Positions 34,714-43,725 of a stretch of DNA of 57,295 bases are shown here, piece by piece; the first letter of the stretch is position 1, and every line of letters begins with the position of its first letter. Below the pieces are notes generated by a model, which saw only the letters and a list, made by a program, of their open reading frames with translations, did no database searches and was not told where the DNA came from. Source of the stretch: Parabacteroides faecalis (GTDB lineage Bacteria > Bacteroidota > Bacteroidia > Bacteroidales > Tannerellaceae); assembly GCF_022809355.1 (NCBI RefSeq), contig NZ_JAKZMM010000027.1, forward strand, positions 1 to 57,295, read 5' to 3'. The position numbers and the translations under genes are program-made.

Positions 34714-35526
34714 ATGAAAATATCAGTAATTATCCCTACATATAAGCCTCAAGCATATTTATGGGAATGCTTAGATTCATTAGCAAATCAAACTTTTGCT
34801 AAGAGTGATTTTGAAGTTTTGTTAATATTGAATGGTTGCAAAGATCCTTATGAGAAGTTAATTCGTGCATATCTTAATAGACATTCCGACTTACAGGTTA
34901 TTTTTATTCAAACAGATCAAGCAGGAGTATCAAATGCACGGAATATTGCTCTTAATATGGCTAACGGAGAGTATGTAGCATTTATTGATGACGATGATTA
35001 TGTGAGTTCGAGGTATTTGGAAGAGTTGTATGCTAAAGCATCTCCTAATACCATATCACTTTCTTACGCTTTTGCATTTAAAGAGGGAAAACCAGAAAAA
35101 CAATTAGACTATTATATTAGTGATGCATATGATTCTTGTATTAAAAAGAAAGGAAAACATAGACTTTTATCTAGTGCGCGAAAATTTTTTTCTGGGCCTT
35201 GTATGAAACTTATACCAAGAACTTTTATACAAAATAGGCGATTTGATGTACGTTTCAGAAATGGAGAGGATTCCCTTTTCATGTTCTTGATTTCTGATAA
35301 AATAGAGAATATTGCTTTTACTTCTAAAGAGGCTGTTTATTTTAGGCGATATAGAGAAAATAGTGCTGTTGTTGCTAAACGTAGTCTAAGTTCTGTGATA
35401 AATAACTCATTGTTATTAATAACATGCTATACTCAAATATATATGTCGTCACCTTTAAAATATAGTTTCCTTTTTTATTTTACTCGCTTACTGGGAGCAA
35501 TACATTTGATTGTGAAAGCATTTTAA
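34714..35526 (+). CDS. Glycosyltransferase family 2
   Basis: A 270-residue GT-A fold transferase. The N-terminus ISVIIPTYKPQAYLWECLDSLANQ, the NARNIALNMANGEYVAFIDDDDY segment with the DxD-type metal site near residues 86-91, and the RNGEDSLFMFLISD catalytic-base region near 185 are clear. No membrane segment except a weak C-terminal hydrophobic stretch. It adds one residue to the repeat unit; the donor is unknown. Confidence 0.9.
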   Translation: MKISVIIPTYKPQAYLWECLDSLANQTFAKSDFEVLLILNGCKDPYEKLIRAYLNRHSDLQVIFIQTDQAGVSNARNIALNMANGEYVAFIDDDDYVSSRYLEELYAKASPNTISLSYAFAFKEGKPEKQLDYYISDAYDSCIKKKGKHRLLSSARKFFSGPCMKLIPRTFIQNRRFDVRFRNGEDSLFMFLISDKIENIAFTSKEAVYFRRYRENSAVVAKRSLSSVINNSLLLITCYTQIYMSSPLKYSFLFYFTRLLGAIHLIVKAF

Positions 35527-35815
35527 GGTGTTCTGATAAATGTGATTTTAAAATTCTAGTGAAGAAATAATTATGTTGTTGGTTAATCTATCAGTAATAA
35601 GAATTCTTACAAAATAAGATTAAAATATAAGAGCCAATATTCTTCTTTTAAGATTCGTTTATAAGAATGGCATATCTATGATATATTGATCAGGTTATAA
35701 ATGTATGAATAAAAAGCAACCATTACATAGAAGCTGGTAATATTAATTATAGATGAGCTCATACAAAATACTATAAATTAAGTATAAATACAACACGAAA
35801 CACTATAGGTTGATT
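35527..35815. other. AT-rich gap, nothing recognised
   Basis: About 290 bp of very AT-rich sequence inside the capsule locus. I see no gene, clear repeat or -7 box. It may be the scar of a lost gene. Confidence 0.4.
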
Positions 35816-36652
35816 ATGTTTTGTTATAAGAATTGGGAGATATTTTGTGAAATTCTCTCTCAAAGTGAAATTACATTGTGTACAGCTGAAAGGTCACTTC
35901 AATTGCCTGAAAAAAAACGCTTTATTGTATTAAAGCATGATGTTGAAACATCAGTTATTAATGCTTACAAATTGGCTGCAATAGAACATAAATATGGTAT
36001 TTGTGGTTCATATTATGTACAGGCTTATTTGATGTTAGATTGTAAAAATATCTCTCTTCTAAAAGAAATGCAGTCGTGGGGACATGAAATTTCATACCAC
36101 TATGATGTTTTAGATGCACATGGGGGGGACTATAAGGCTGCGGAAGAAGATTTCATTAAATATTCAAATATATTCTTAGAGAATGGTTTTCATTATAGTA
36201 CGATATGTCAACATGGGAATCCAATAAAAAAGCGAATAGGATATACCAGTAATCGTGATTTTTTTCGTAATCCGGAGATTCGTAGTCATTATCCTGATCT
36301 AGTAGATATGGTAGTGGACTATAGTAAACATATTGGTGGACGTAAATATCGTTATATTAGTGATGCTGGTTACCAGTGGAATATTATAACTGAACCTGAG
36401 ACTAATGATTTACATCCAGAAGTAAAGAATGTGAAAATAGGAGGTTTTAAAAATCTGCTGAATTTATTGATTAACAGTGAGTATAGCTATGTGGTTAGTA
36501 CACATCCTCATCGTTGGATGTCTGTAGCTTGGAAAATAAATCTTAAAATAATCATATTCCGAATCATTCGAGAGTTTGTAATGATAATTCGTCATATACC
36601 AGGAATAGAATGGTTACTGAATAAGTTTTACTTTTTAGCAAAAAAAATATAA
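35816..36652 (+). CDS. Polysaccharide-deacetylase-like (NodB-fold) protein
   Basis: A 278-residue protein without signal peptide. Features of the carbohydrate esterase 4/NodB fold: FIVLKHDVET near residue 36 (expected Asp), SWGHEISYHYDVLDAHGGD near 96 (metal-site histidines), and SYVVSTHPHRW near 222. Such capsule-locus relatives are often cytoplasmic and of unknown function. Start at the ATG at 35816 rather than the TTG two codons earlier. A run of seven G at 36122-36128 encodes part of HGGD; the frame is intact here, but the run could slip. Confidence 0.75.
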   Translation: MFCYKNWEIFCEILSQSEITLCTAERSLQLPEKKRFIVLKHDVETSVINAYKLAAIEHKYGICGSYYVQAYLMLDCKNISLLKEMQSWGHEISYHYDVLDAHGGDYKAAEEDFIKYSNIFLENGFHYSTICQHGNPIKKRIGYTSNRDFFRNPEIRSHYPDLVDMVVDYSKHIGGRKYRYISDAGYQWNIITEPETNDLHPEVKNVKIGGFKNLLNLLINSEYSYVVSTHPHRWMSVAWKINLKIIIFRIIREFVMIIRHIPGIEWLLNKFYFLAKKI

Positions 36653-36657
36653 GCAAT

Positions 36658-37497
36658 ATGGATCAGAAGAAATCTGTTCGTGAAGTTCAGGATAAGATCT
36701 TGGAGGTAATGAAGTTTATTGATGCCGTTTGTCGTAAGAATGGCATTGTATATTATATTATGGGAGGTACTGCTTTGGGTGCAATTCGCCATGGTGGTTT
36801 TATTCCTTGGGATGATGATTTGGATATTTTTATGACTCCTGCTGAGTATACAAAGTTTAAGGTAGCTATGAAGAAGGAGTCTAATCCGAAATTCATACTG
36901 CAAGAATGGCGTACTGTAGAAAGATATTTGGAATATGCGAAGGTACGTATGAACGGTACAACCTTTATAGAGGCAAATTTTAAGGACAGGAAAGACTTGC
37001 ACCAGGGTATCTATGTGGATATTATGATACTGCATAAGGTTCCAGAGTCAAATTTTATACAGAAGCTTGTTTATTATGAGAGTAAATTTGTGACTCTTTA
37101 TGCCCTCAGTCAACGCAATTGGAAGCCGAAGAACAAAGGGCAAGCTATAGTACTAAATATGTTGAAGGTACTTCCTTGTCACTTGATTGCAAAGTTGTGT
37201 TATCATCGCATCTACAAGTATGATGACCGCAAGGATAACTTCAAATACTGCTATTGGATTACACCTGCGAAGTTCCACTCAGGATTGTTCGACAAAAGTT
37301 TTTTTGAGCAGCCTGTGGACATACCGTTTGAAGACACCGTGCTCTATGGTTCAAAGCACATTAAGGAATATTTGGAGTATCGTTATGGTAACTATATGAA
37401 ATTACCTTCAAAAGAACAGCAACAAGCTGCAGTACATGCCATGATCTTTGATACTAAGAAAAACTATACAGAGTATATAAATAAAGAAGAAAAATGA
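36658..37497 (+). CDS. LicD-family phosphotransferase
   Basis: A 279-residue LicD protein. The signature YYIMGGTALGAIRHGG followed by FIPWDDDLDIFM near residues 31-58 is complete, including the aspartates of the nucleotidyltransferase-like active site. LicD proteins transfer phosphocholine or related groups (from CDP-activated donors) to glycans. A glycerol-3-phosphate cytidylyltransferase gene lies 0.9 kb downstream, so CDP-glycerol is a plausible donor. The stop overlaps the next start by 4 bp (ATGA). Confidence 0.92.
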   Translation: MDQKKSVREVQDKILEVMKFIDAVCRKNGIVYYIMGGTALGAIRHGGFIPWDDDLDIFMTPAEYTKFKVAMKKESNPKFILQEWRTVERYLEYAKVRMNGTTFIEANFKDRKDLHQGIYVDIMILHKVPESNFIQKLVYYESKFVTLYALSQRNWKPKNKGQAIVLNMLKVLPCHLIAKLCYHRIYKYDDRKDNFKYCYWITPAKFHSGLFDKSFFEQPVDIPFEDTVLYGSKHIKEYLEYRYGNYMKLPSKEQQQAAVHAMIFDTKKNYTEYINKEEK

Positions 37498-38418
37498 GTA
37501 AACATGCATATTTAATTGTTGCAAATTCAAATTTATCTGTAGTAAGAACTGCATTAAGACTGATAGACGATATTCGTAATGATATTTATCTGTTAATTGA
37601 TAAAAAATCAAGATTTACAGAGGATACTTTAAAATTGATTTCAAGTGATGTTCGAATGTCTAATTTATTTATAACTAACTGTTTTACAGTCAATTGGGGG
37701 GGGGTATTCACAGATCGAAGCAACATTGAAGTTGTTAGAAATGGCAATTAGCTCAGGTGAGATGTATGAATATTTTCATTTTTTTCAAGGTTCAGATCTT
37801 CCAATAAAAACACAAGATGAGATACATTCATTTTTCAAAAATGTTTCAGGACAAGAGTTCATTAACATTGATAAAGGGCGATGTAAAATGGCACAAAACA
37901 AATGCTGGTATTATCACTTATTTTGTCATAATAGATTCTATAGAAAGAATAAACTGATGAAGGCTTTAAACTTCTTCTTTGTTTATATTCAAAAAATTTT
38001 GCATATTAAGCACAACGTCGATATTGAATTATATCAAGGATCCGCTCTTTTTTCTATTACTAGAAAATTTGCTGTTTATTTACTTTCAAAGAAAGAGGAA
38101 ATTGAAAAGAGATTTCGTTATTCGCTTGCTGCCGATGAATGTTTTATACAGTCGATGGTGATGTGTTCTCCTTTTAAGGATTCAATCCGAGATATAGATA
38201 AACAGAATTCTAGCAATGCTAGGTTGATTGATAGAACAAGACCTGATGGCAAAAATTCTCCTCATGTATGGCGAAAAGAAGAGCTAAATTATCTTTTAAA
38301 ACAGCCTGTAGATATTTGTTTTGCGAGAAAGTTTGATGAGGGTGTAGATAAAGAGATTGTTGAAATGATAGAAGCAAAATTGAAAATAAATAGATCTCAT
38401 TATGGAAAAGAAATATAA
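37494..38418 (+). pseudogene. Core-2/I-branching (GT14-like) glycosyltransferase split at a G9 run
   Basis: Two reading frames cover one gene. 37494-37751 encodes the N-terminal 85 residues (KHAYLIVANSN...), then the frame ends. The continuing frame carries EYFHFFQGSDLPIKTQDEI and FINIDKGR, ending at 38418. They meet at nine G (37696-37704). With eight G the protein reads VNWGGYSQIEATLKLLEMA, the expected family motif, and the whole gene would encode 307 residues. So it is either off by slipped-strand mispairing (phase variation), a fixed mutation, or an assembly error. It overlaps LicD and tagD genes, as expected for a once-intact operon member. GT14 enzymes add beta-linked GlcNAc or xylose. 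Confidence 0.85.
37696..37704 (+). repeat. Nine-G homopolymer, putative contingency tract
   Basis: Nine consecutive G inside the GT14-like gene at exactly the point where the reading frame shifts. Eight G would restore the full protein. It is striking in an AT-rich gene. Confidence 0.9.
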
Positions 38419-38821
38419 GGTAGGTTACACGACGGGTGTATTTGATATGTTTCATATTGGTCATTTGAATATTCTTCGTCGGGCTAAGGAACAGTGTGAA
38501 ACGCTTATTGTTGGTGTGACAACAGATGAGCTATGCTTCAAGCGTAAACACAAATATCCTATCATCAATGAACAAGAGCGTATGGCAATTGTAAAGGCTA
38601 TACGTTATGTGGATAAAGTGGTTCCCCAGACGGATATGGATAAAATACGACCCGTGAAAGAATTTGGGATAGATGCTGTATTCGTTGGTTCAGACTGGAA
38701 GGGTACAGATGCTTGGAATCAGTATGAGAAAGAATTTGCAGAAGTGGGATGTGTAGTAATTTATTTGGATCATACAGATGGCATCAGTTCAACTATTTTG
38801 CGAGAGAAGTTAAATAAATAA
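38402..38821 (+). CDS. tagD: Glycerol-3-phosphate cytidylyltransferase (TagD-like)
   Basis: A 139-residue nucleotidyltransferase. GVFDMFHIGHLNILRRAK at residues 12-29 has the HxGH motif; ISSTILREKL near the C-terminus corresponds to the RTxGISTT region. It would make CDP-glycerol from CTP and glycerol-3-phosphate; other acceptors of this fold (choline-P, ethanolamine-P) cannot be excluded. Neighbouring LicD is the likely user. The start overlaps the end of the split GT14 gene by 17 bp. Confidence 0.9.
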   Translation: MEKKYKVGYTTGVFDMFHIGHLNILRRAKEQCETLIVGVTTDELCFKRKHKYPIINEQERMAIVKAIRYVDKVVPQTDMDKIRPVKEFGIDAVFVGSDWKGTDAWNQYEKEFAEVGCVVIYLDHTDGISSTILREKLNK

Positions 38822-38835
38822 TAGGGGATTAAGCT

Positions 38836-39666
38836 ATGGAAGGAGAAACGCAAAAATTTTCTGTCTGTATGTCTGTTTATAAAAATGACAATACTGCAGA
38901 CTTTACTGATGCGGTATTAAGTATTTATAATCAGACTTGTCCTCCAGACGAAATTATTTTGGTTATTGATGGTCCAGTTTCTATGACCATGTATGATGCA
39001 ATAGAGGTTTTGAAGGAAAAGACAGGAATTATGAAGATAATACCTCTTGAGCAGAATATGGGTCATGCCATTGCTCGTCAGACAGCTATAGAAATTGCAA
39101 AGAATGACTTATGTGCAGTAATGGATGCAGATGATATTTCTTTGCCAGATCGTTTTGAAAAGCAATTACAGGCATTTGAGAATTATCCTGATGTGAGTGT
39201 GATAGGAGGTTTTATTAATGAGTTTATCCGTACTGTTGATAATGTTGTAGGCTCTCGTATCGTTCCAGAATGTGATATAGATATTAAAAACTATATGAAA
39301 TCTCGTTGCCCTATGAACCTCGTTACTGTAATGTTCAAGAAAAAGGATATAATGAATGTTGGGGGCTATCAGGATTGGTACTGTGAAGAAGATTATTATT
39401 TATGGATTCGTTTGGCACTTGCAGGATATAAATTTTATAATATTCAAGAGAACTTGGTAAATGTCCGTGTAGGTGAGAAAATGTACCAGCGTAGAGGGGG
39501 TAAAAAATATTTTCTAAGTGAAGCCAGATTACAGAAATATATGTTTGACCATAAACTGATAACTTATCCGAGATATATTTATAATGTGCTCATTCGCTGG
39601 ATAGTACAGGTCGCAATGCCTAATAAACTCAGAGGTTGGGTGTTTAGAAAGTTTGCTAGAAAGTAA
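38836..39666 (+). CDS. Glycosyltransferase family 2
   Basis: A 276-residue GT-A transferase. FSVCMSVYKNDN at the N-terminus, QNMGHAIARQTAIEIAKNDLCAVMDADDIS (DxD near residues 94-97) and EEDYYLWIRLALAGYKF near 183 are typical. It is related to the transferases that add galactose or similar sugars in Bacteroides capsule loci. It begins 14 bp after the cytidylyltransferase gene. Confidence 0.9.
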   Translation: MEGETQKFSVCMSVYKNDNTADFTDAVLSIYNQTCPPDEIILVIDGPVSMTMYDAIEVLKEKTGIMKIIPLEQNMGHAIARQTAIEIAKNDLCAVMDADDISLPDRFEKQLQAFENYPDVSVIGGFINEFIRTVDNVVGSRIVPECDIDIKNYMKSRCPMNLVTVMFKKKDIMNVGGYQDWYCEEDYYLWIRLALAGYKFYNIQENLVNVRVGEKMYQRRGGKKYFLSEARLQKYMFDHKLITYPRYIYNVLIRWIVQVAMPNKLRGWVFRKFARK

Positions 39667-39688
39667 GATAGAGAAAATTGCATTTTGT

Positions 39689-40342
39689 ATGATATTTAAA
39701 TGGATTTTTGACCGTATTACTGCATTACTCGGGCTTTTAATCTTGTGGCCAGTATTGCTGATTGTTGCCATAATGGTAAAGATCAAAATGCCTGGAGGAC
39801 CAGTTTTCTTTGTGCAGAAACGAGTAGGTAAAGGAGGAAAACTTTTTAATTGCCATAAATTTCGGACAATGACAGTAAATCATAATGGTTCAACGGTTTC
39901 TGTTGCCGGCGATTCTCGCATTACACCTTTGGGGGCAAAACTTCGTCATTATAAATTGGATGAGCTCCCAGGGTTATGGGATGTTTTAATTGGTAACATG
40001 AGTTTTGTCGGTCCTCGTCCGGATGTCCCGGGATATGCGGATAAGTTGGAAGGAGATGATAGGGATGTACTGAAACTTCGTCCGGGGATTACAGGACCTG
40101 CTACTTTGAAGTACCGGTTAGAAGATGAAATGATTTCTGACTATGTCCGACAAAAACAGGCAGCAGGGGATACTCGTCCTATGCAAGAGATAGCCACAGA
40201 GTATAATGATACAGTGATATATCCGGATAAGGTAAGATTGAATTGCTACTATTATCGTCATTATAGTTTCTTAAAAGATATAGAGATGATATTAGCTACG
40301 GTTCTTGGCTTTAAGGTTAAATTTGCCGGAGAGGAAGTATAA
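39689..40342 (+). CDS. Initiating phosphoglycosyl transferase (WcfS/PglC-like)
   Basis: A 217-residue small-type bacterial sugar transferase. A single N-terminal re-entrant helix (residues 1-35), then VFFVQKRVGKGGKLFNCHKFRTM, the catalytic DE pair in KLDELPGLWDVLIGNMSFVGPRPDVPGY, and LRPGITGPATLKYR. It moves a sugar-1-phosphate to undecaprenyl phosphate to begin each repeat unit. Start at 39689 gives the normal N-terminus. With the aminotransferase 34 bp downstream it mirrors the WcfS-WcfR pair of the B. fragilis PSA locus, which uses 2-acetamido-4-amino-2,4,6-trideoxygalactose. The GC content returns toward the genome average here. Confidence 0.93.
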   Translation: MIFKWIFDRITALLGLLILWPVLLIVAIMVKIKMPGGPVFFVQKRVGKGGKLFNCHKFRTMTVNHNGSTVSVAGDSRITPLGAKLRHYKLDELPGLWDVLIGNMSFVGPRPDVPGYADKLEGDDRDVLKLRPGITGPATLKYRLEDEMISDYVRQKQAAGDTRPMQEIATEYNDTVIYPDKVRLNCYYYRHYSFLKDIEMILATVLGFKVKFAGEEV

Positions 40343-40376
40343 GTTATTTGAATGAATAGGATAAAATAATAGAATC

Positions 40377-41660
40377 ATGTCAGAAGAAAGAAAAACAATT
40401 TACCTCTGTCTCGCCCACATGAGCGAAGAGGGTTGGGAACAGAAATATGTAAAGGAAGCATTTGATACCAATTGGGTGGTACCCATGGGACCGAATGTGA
40501 ATGCTTTCGAACAGGATTTGCAGAATTTCGTCAACCATAATACGGATGGAAGTGAGCTGGATCGGAAAGTGGTTTGTTTGTCTGCCGGTACAGCGGCTGT
40601 TCATCTGGCCCTGATTGGTTGTGGCGTGAAAGCTGGTGATGAAGTGCTTGTGCAGAGTTTTACGTTCTGTGCTTCTTCGCATCCAATCACGTATTTAGGA
40701 GCGAAACCGGTATTTGTGGGTTCAGAAAAGGAAACCTGGAATATGGACCCGGTGCTTTTGGAACAGGCTATCTTGGATCGGAAGGAGAAAACGGGTCGTT
40801 ATCCGAAGGCGATTGTCCCGGTGGCCTTGTATGGCATGCCCTATCGGATTGATGAGATCTGTACCATCGCCGATAAATATGGTATTCCGGTTGTTGAGGA
40901 TGCTGCCGAGGGTATGGGTAGCCGGTTTAAGGGTCAAGTCTTGGGCACGTTTGGAAAGTTTGGTGTATTGAGCTTTAACGGAAACAAGATGATTACGACT
41001 TCGGGCGGTGGTGCTTTGATCTGCCGGGATACCAAGGAAGCCAACGACATGATGTGGTATGCTACCCAGGCGCGTGATGCTTATCCTTATTATCAGCATT
41101 CGGCAATCGGGTATAACTATCGGATGAGTAATATTTGTGCCGGTATCGGTCGTGGACAGATGACGGTCTTGAATGATCATATCGCTCATCACAAACATGT
41201 GCAGGCCCTGTATAAGGAATTTCTAAAGGAGGTTCCGGGTGTTCATCTGCATGATCAGCCAGAGGATAAAAAGTTTGATGCCAATTTTTGGCTTTGTGCC
41301 GCTACCTTAGATCCGGAAGTGAAGATCATCGGACAGGAGAATGCTTATATGGAAGTCATTAAGACAGCGGTGGGTGGTGCTGCCGGTGTGATCCATGCGG
41401 TTGATTCAGCAATTACCGATTGCCAGCCGAATGATAATATCGAAGCACTCCGAGTTTATATGTTGTCGAAGAAGATAGAGGCAAGACCAGTGTGGAAGCC
41501 GATGCACAAGCAGCCGGTTTATCAGGGCTCACCTGTTTATACGAATGGGGTAGAAGAAGATATCTTCAAAAAAGGTTTCTGTTTGCCTGCCGGTCCGTGG
41601 GTAACAGATGAGGATGTTCGGTATATTGTGGATACAATCAAGGAAGCGATTGTCCGTTAA
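40377..41660 (+). CDS. DegT/DnrJ/EryC1/StrS sugar aminotransferase (WcfR-like)
   Basis: A 427-residue PLP enzyme. SAGTAAVHLALIGCGVKAGDEVLVQSFTFCA, the EDAAEGMGS loop, and the PLP lysine at about 204 in FNGNKMITTSGGG are present. It would aminate the 4-keto sugar made by the dehydratase at 21.3 kb to give UDP-4-amino-4,6-dideoxy-HexNAc, the substrate of the upstream phosphoglycosyl transferase. The free amine would give the polymer a positive charge. This gene and its partner are the conserved 3' end of the biosynthetic operon. Confidence 0.94.
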   Translation: MSEERKTIYLCLAHMSEEGWEQKYVKEAFDTNWVVPMGPNVNAFEQDLQNFVNHNTDGSELDRKVVCLSAGTAAVHLALIGCGVKAGDEVLVQSFTFCASSHPITYLGAKPVFVGSEKETWNMDPVLLEQAILDRKEKTGRYPKAIVPVALYGMPYRIDEICTIADKYGIPVVEDAAEGMGSRFKGQVLGTFGKFGVLSFNGNKMITTSGGGALICRDTKEANDMMWYATQARDAYPYYQHSAIGYNYRMSNICAGIGRGQMTVLNDHIAHHKHVQALYKEFLKEVPGVHLHDQPEDKKFDANFWLCAATLDPEVKIIGQENAYMEVIKTAVGGAAGVIHAVDSAITDCQPNDNIEALRVYMLSKKIEARPVWKPMHKQPVYQGSPVYTNGVEEDIFKKGFCLPAGPWVTDEDVRYIVDTIKEAIVR

Positions 41661-41678
41661 TTGCAATAACTTTGCCTT

Positions 41679-41870
41679 ATGCTTTTCGATACATCATTCA
41701 TCAACTCCTTACTAGACCGGGCCATGGAATCACCGCGGCTCCGTCAGCATTACGATTTGCGTAATTCGGCTGCCGATACCTCGCAGCGGATGCTGAATGC
41801 CCTCTTGCCGGGTACGGAAGTAGCTATTCACCGGCATGAAGAGACGGAAACAGTGGTATTAAGGGCTTGA
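41679..41870 (+). pseudogene. Truncated wbuC-like cupin gene (5' fragment)
   Basis: A 63-codon frame nearly identical at DNA level to the first half of the complete cupin gene at 43726; for example CGTAATTCGGCTGCCGATAC and the following 40 bp match. Similarity ends at about 41857, after the HRHEET metal motif, and the frame stops 13 bp later. It lies 18 bp downstream of the aminotransferase, where the intact gene is expected. It therefore marks the left border of the inserted ATPase-Toprim pair. Confidence 0.9.
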
Positions 41871-41921
41871 ATTATTGGAATAATGGGAAAAATATATTTC
41901 TTTTGTAACAAATAAGATAGT

Positions 41922-42986
41922 ATGAAGCTTTTAAGATTTGTATATAAGGAGAAAGATTGGGAATTGAAAGAAGTCAATTTCCAGTCAGTCAATTTATTAG
42001 TTGGAAAGAATGCTTCAGGTAAGTCTAAGACAATTCAAAGTTTGAATGTCGTGGTTGCTTATTTGTTACAGCAAAAAGAAATATCGGCAAGTGATAGATT
42101 TGATTTCTTCTTGTATTTTGAAAAAGACGAAGAGTTTATTTCATATCGGGTAAAATGTGCGGCTGGTGTCATTCTTTTTGAGGAAATTAAAGTGCAAAAA
42201 GAAGGACAAGATGAGATCTTATTACAAAGGAATAAAGAGATTACGACCTTGCATGGGATGGAGATCAATCCACCGAAGAATAAATTGACACCTCATGTCC
42301 GTAGAGATACGGTTTCCTATCCCTATATTGAAGCGATTATGCAATGGGCCGAACATGTATGCGGACAGCGTTTTAATGAAACGGATATCTGGGGTGATTC
42401 GCATACGGATTCTTATATTCAAGCTCATGGTAAAAATTTATATACCATGATCAAGACTTTGCCTGATGATCGTATTGAGTACATAAAGGAACTGGCCAAT
42501 CAGTTGGATTATCCATTAACGGATATTGAGCCGTTTGAAACAAAGGATATTCATAAAATATTATTTTATGAAAAAGGAGTGAATCGGGTGTTGTTTGATT
42601 CGGATTTATCGAAAGGTATGTTCCGTACTTTGCATTTGATTATTTATTTGGAATATCTGATACAGCAGGATTGTCCTTCCTTATTGCTGATTGATGATGT
42701 TTGTGAAGGATTGGATTATAATAGATCGACCCAATTAGGCAAATACTTGTTTCAACGATGTGAGGAACAAGATATTCAGTTAATAGCCAGTTCCAATGAT
42801 AGTTTTCTGATGAATGCCGTCGATACACGGTATTGGAATATTCTTTTCCGCCGGGGAAGTGAGGTCTTTAGCATCAATTATTTAACGCATCCTCAATTGT
42901 TTGATGAGTTCGTATATACGGGATTAAGTAATTTCGATTTGTTCTCATCTGATTATATAGACCGATATCTGTCAAATCATGAATAA
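41922..42986 (+). CDS. AAA/ABC-type ATPase of a putative defence pair
   Basis: A 354-residue SMC/OLD-like ATPase. Walker A GKNASGKSK at 28-36; an ABC-signature-like LSKGMFRTL near 232; Walker B LLLIDDVCEG near 254-263; switch segment LIASSNDSF near 286. The short helical middle region takes the place of long coiled coils. It overlaps the following gene by 8 bp. Pairs of such ATPases with Toprim-like proteins include PARIS (AriA/AriB), AbiL and Gabija-like systems, but I cannot assign it to one. The base composition is lower in GC than the aminotransferase. Confidence 0.85.
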   Translation: MKLLRFVYKEKDWELKEVNFQSVNLLVGKNASGKSKTIQSLNVVVAYLLQQKEISASDRFDFFLYFEKDEEFISYRVKCAAGVILFEEIKVQKEGQDEILLQRNKEITTLHGMEINPPKNKLTPHVRRDTVSYPYIEAIMQWAEHVCGQRFNETDIWGDSHTDSYIQAHGKNLYTMIKTLPDDRIEYIKELANQLDYPLTDIEPFETKDIHKILFYEKGVNRVLFDSDLSKGMFRTLHLIIYLEYLIQQDCPSLLLIDDVCEGLDYNRSTQLGKYLFQRCEEQDIQLIASSNDSFLMNAVDTRYWNILFRRGSEVFSINYLTHPQLFDEFVYTGLSNFDLFSSDYIDRYLSNHE

Positions 42987-43713
42987 AAGGAAAATAGCCT
43001 TATTTGTGGAAGGACAAGGTGAACTTATATTCCTTCGTGAGTTTTTATTCCGCTGGTATCAGTTTGATACGAATAGGGTGGGGGTTACTTGTTATTCTTT
43101 GCAGGCTCAACGATTTAATCCGGTACCTTACCCTATAGGAGATGAACAAAGTGAAAATTTTTTCCAGATTGTCAATGTAGGTAATGATCAGACGGTACTA
43201 AGTAAGATGTTAGATGAATCGGATCGTTTGACGGCTCAGGGATATCATAAGATTGTTGGCTTGCGTGATATGTTTAGTAAGCAATATCATCAGGTTTGTA
43301 AAAATAGGATGATAAATGAAGATATTAACCAGAACTTTATAAATGGTGCTTTAAAAACAATCCTTAATAGAAAAGGAGCGAACAGTAATTGTTCTTTACA
43401 TTTCGCTATTATGGAATTTGAGACATGGCTATTGTCGATGCCTGCTTGTTGGCAACAGATGGATTCTAAATTGACATACGATTTTATCCAAAAGCATTTG
43501 GGTATAGATCTTTCTCAGGATTTGGAAAAAACAATTTATCATCCAACAGTTGTCTTAAAAAATATCTGTCACTTGATTAATAGTGACTATGATAAACATG
43601 ATAAAGAACTGGAGACCATTATGGCTTCATTATCGAAAGCGGATTTCGAAGCATTGATAAATTCTGGAAAATGTCATTCTTTCTCTAGTTTTGTGCAGAC
43701 AATTATTTATTGA
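42979..43713 (+). CDS. DUF4276/RloB-like (Toprim-type) partner protein
   Basis: A 244-residue protein. IALFVEGQGELIFLREFL at 6-23 is the Toprim-like VEGxxE opening; IVGLRDMFS near 91 sits where the acidic DxD-type loop is expected; FAIMEFETWLLSMP near 146 matches the glutamate-rich DUF4276 motif. It could be a nuclease effector controlled by the upstream ATPase, with which it overlaps (ATGAATAA). It ends 12 bp before the intact cupin gene, the right border of the cassette. Function is by analogy. Confidence 0.78.
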   Translation: MNKRKIALFVEGQGELIFLREFLFRWYQFDTNRVGVTCYSLQAQRFNPVPYPIGDEQSENFFQIVNVGNDQTVLSKMLDESDRLTAQGYHKIVGLRDMFSKQYHQVCKNRMINEDINQNFINGALKTILNRKGANSNCSLHFAIMEFETWLLSMPACWQQMDSKLTYDFIQKHLGIDLSQDLEKTIYHPTVVLKNICHLINSDYDKHDKELETIMASLSKADFEALINSGKCHSFSSFVQTIIY

Positions 43714-43725
43714 AATACATTCATT

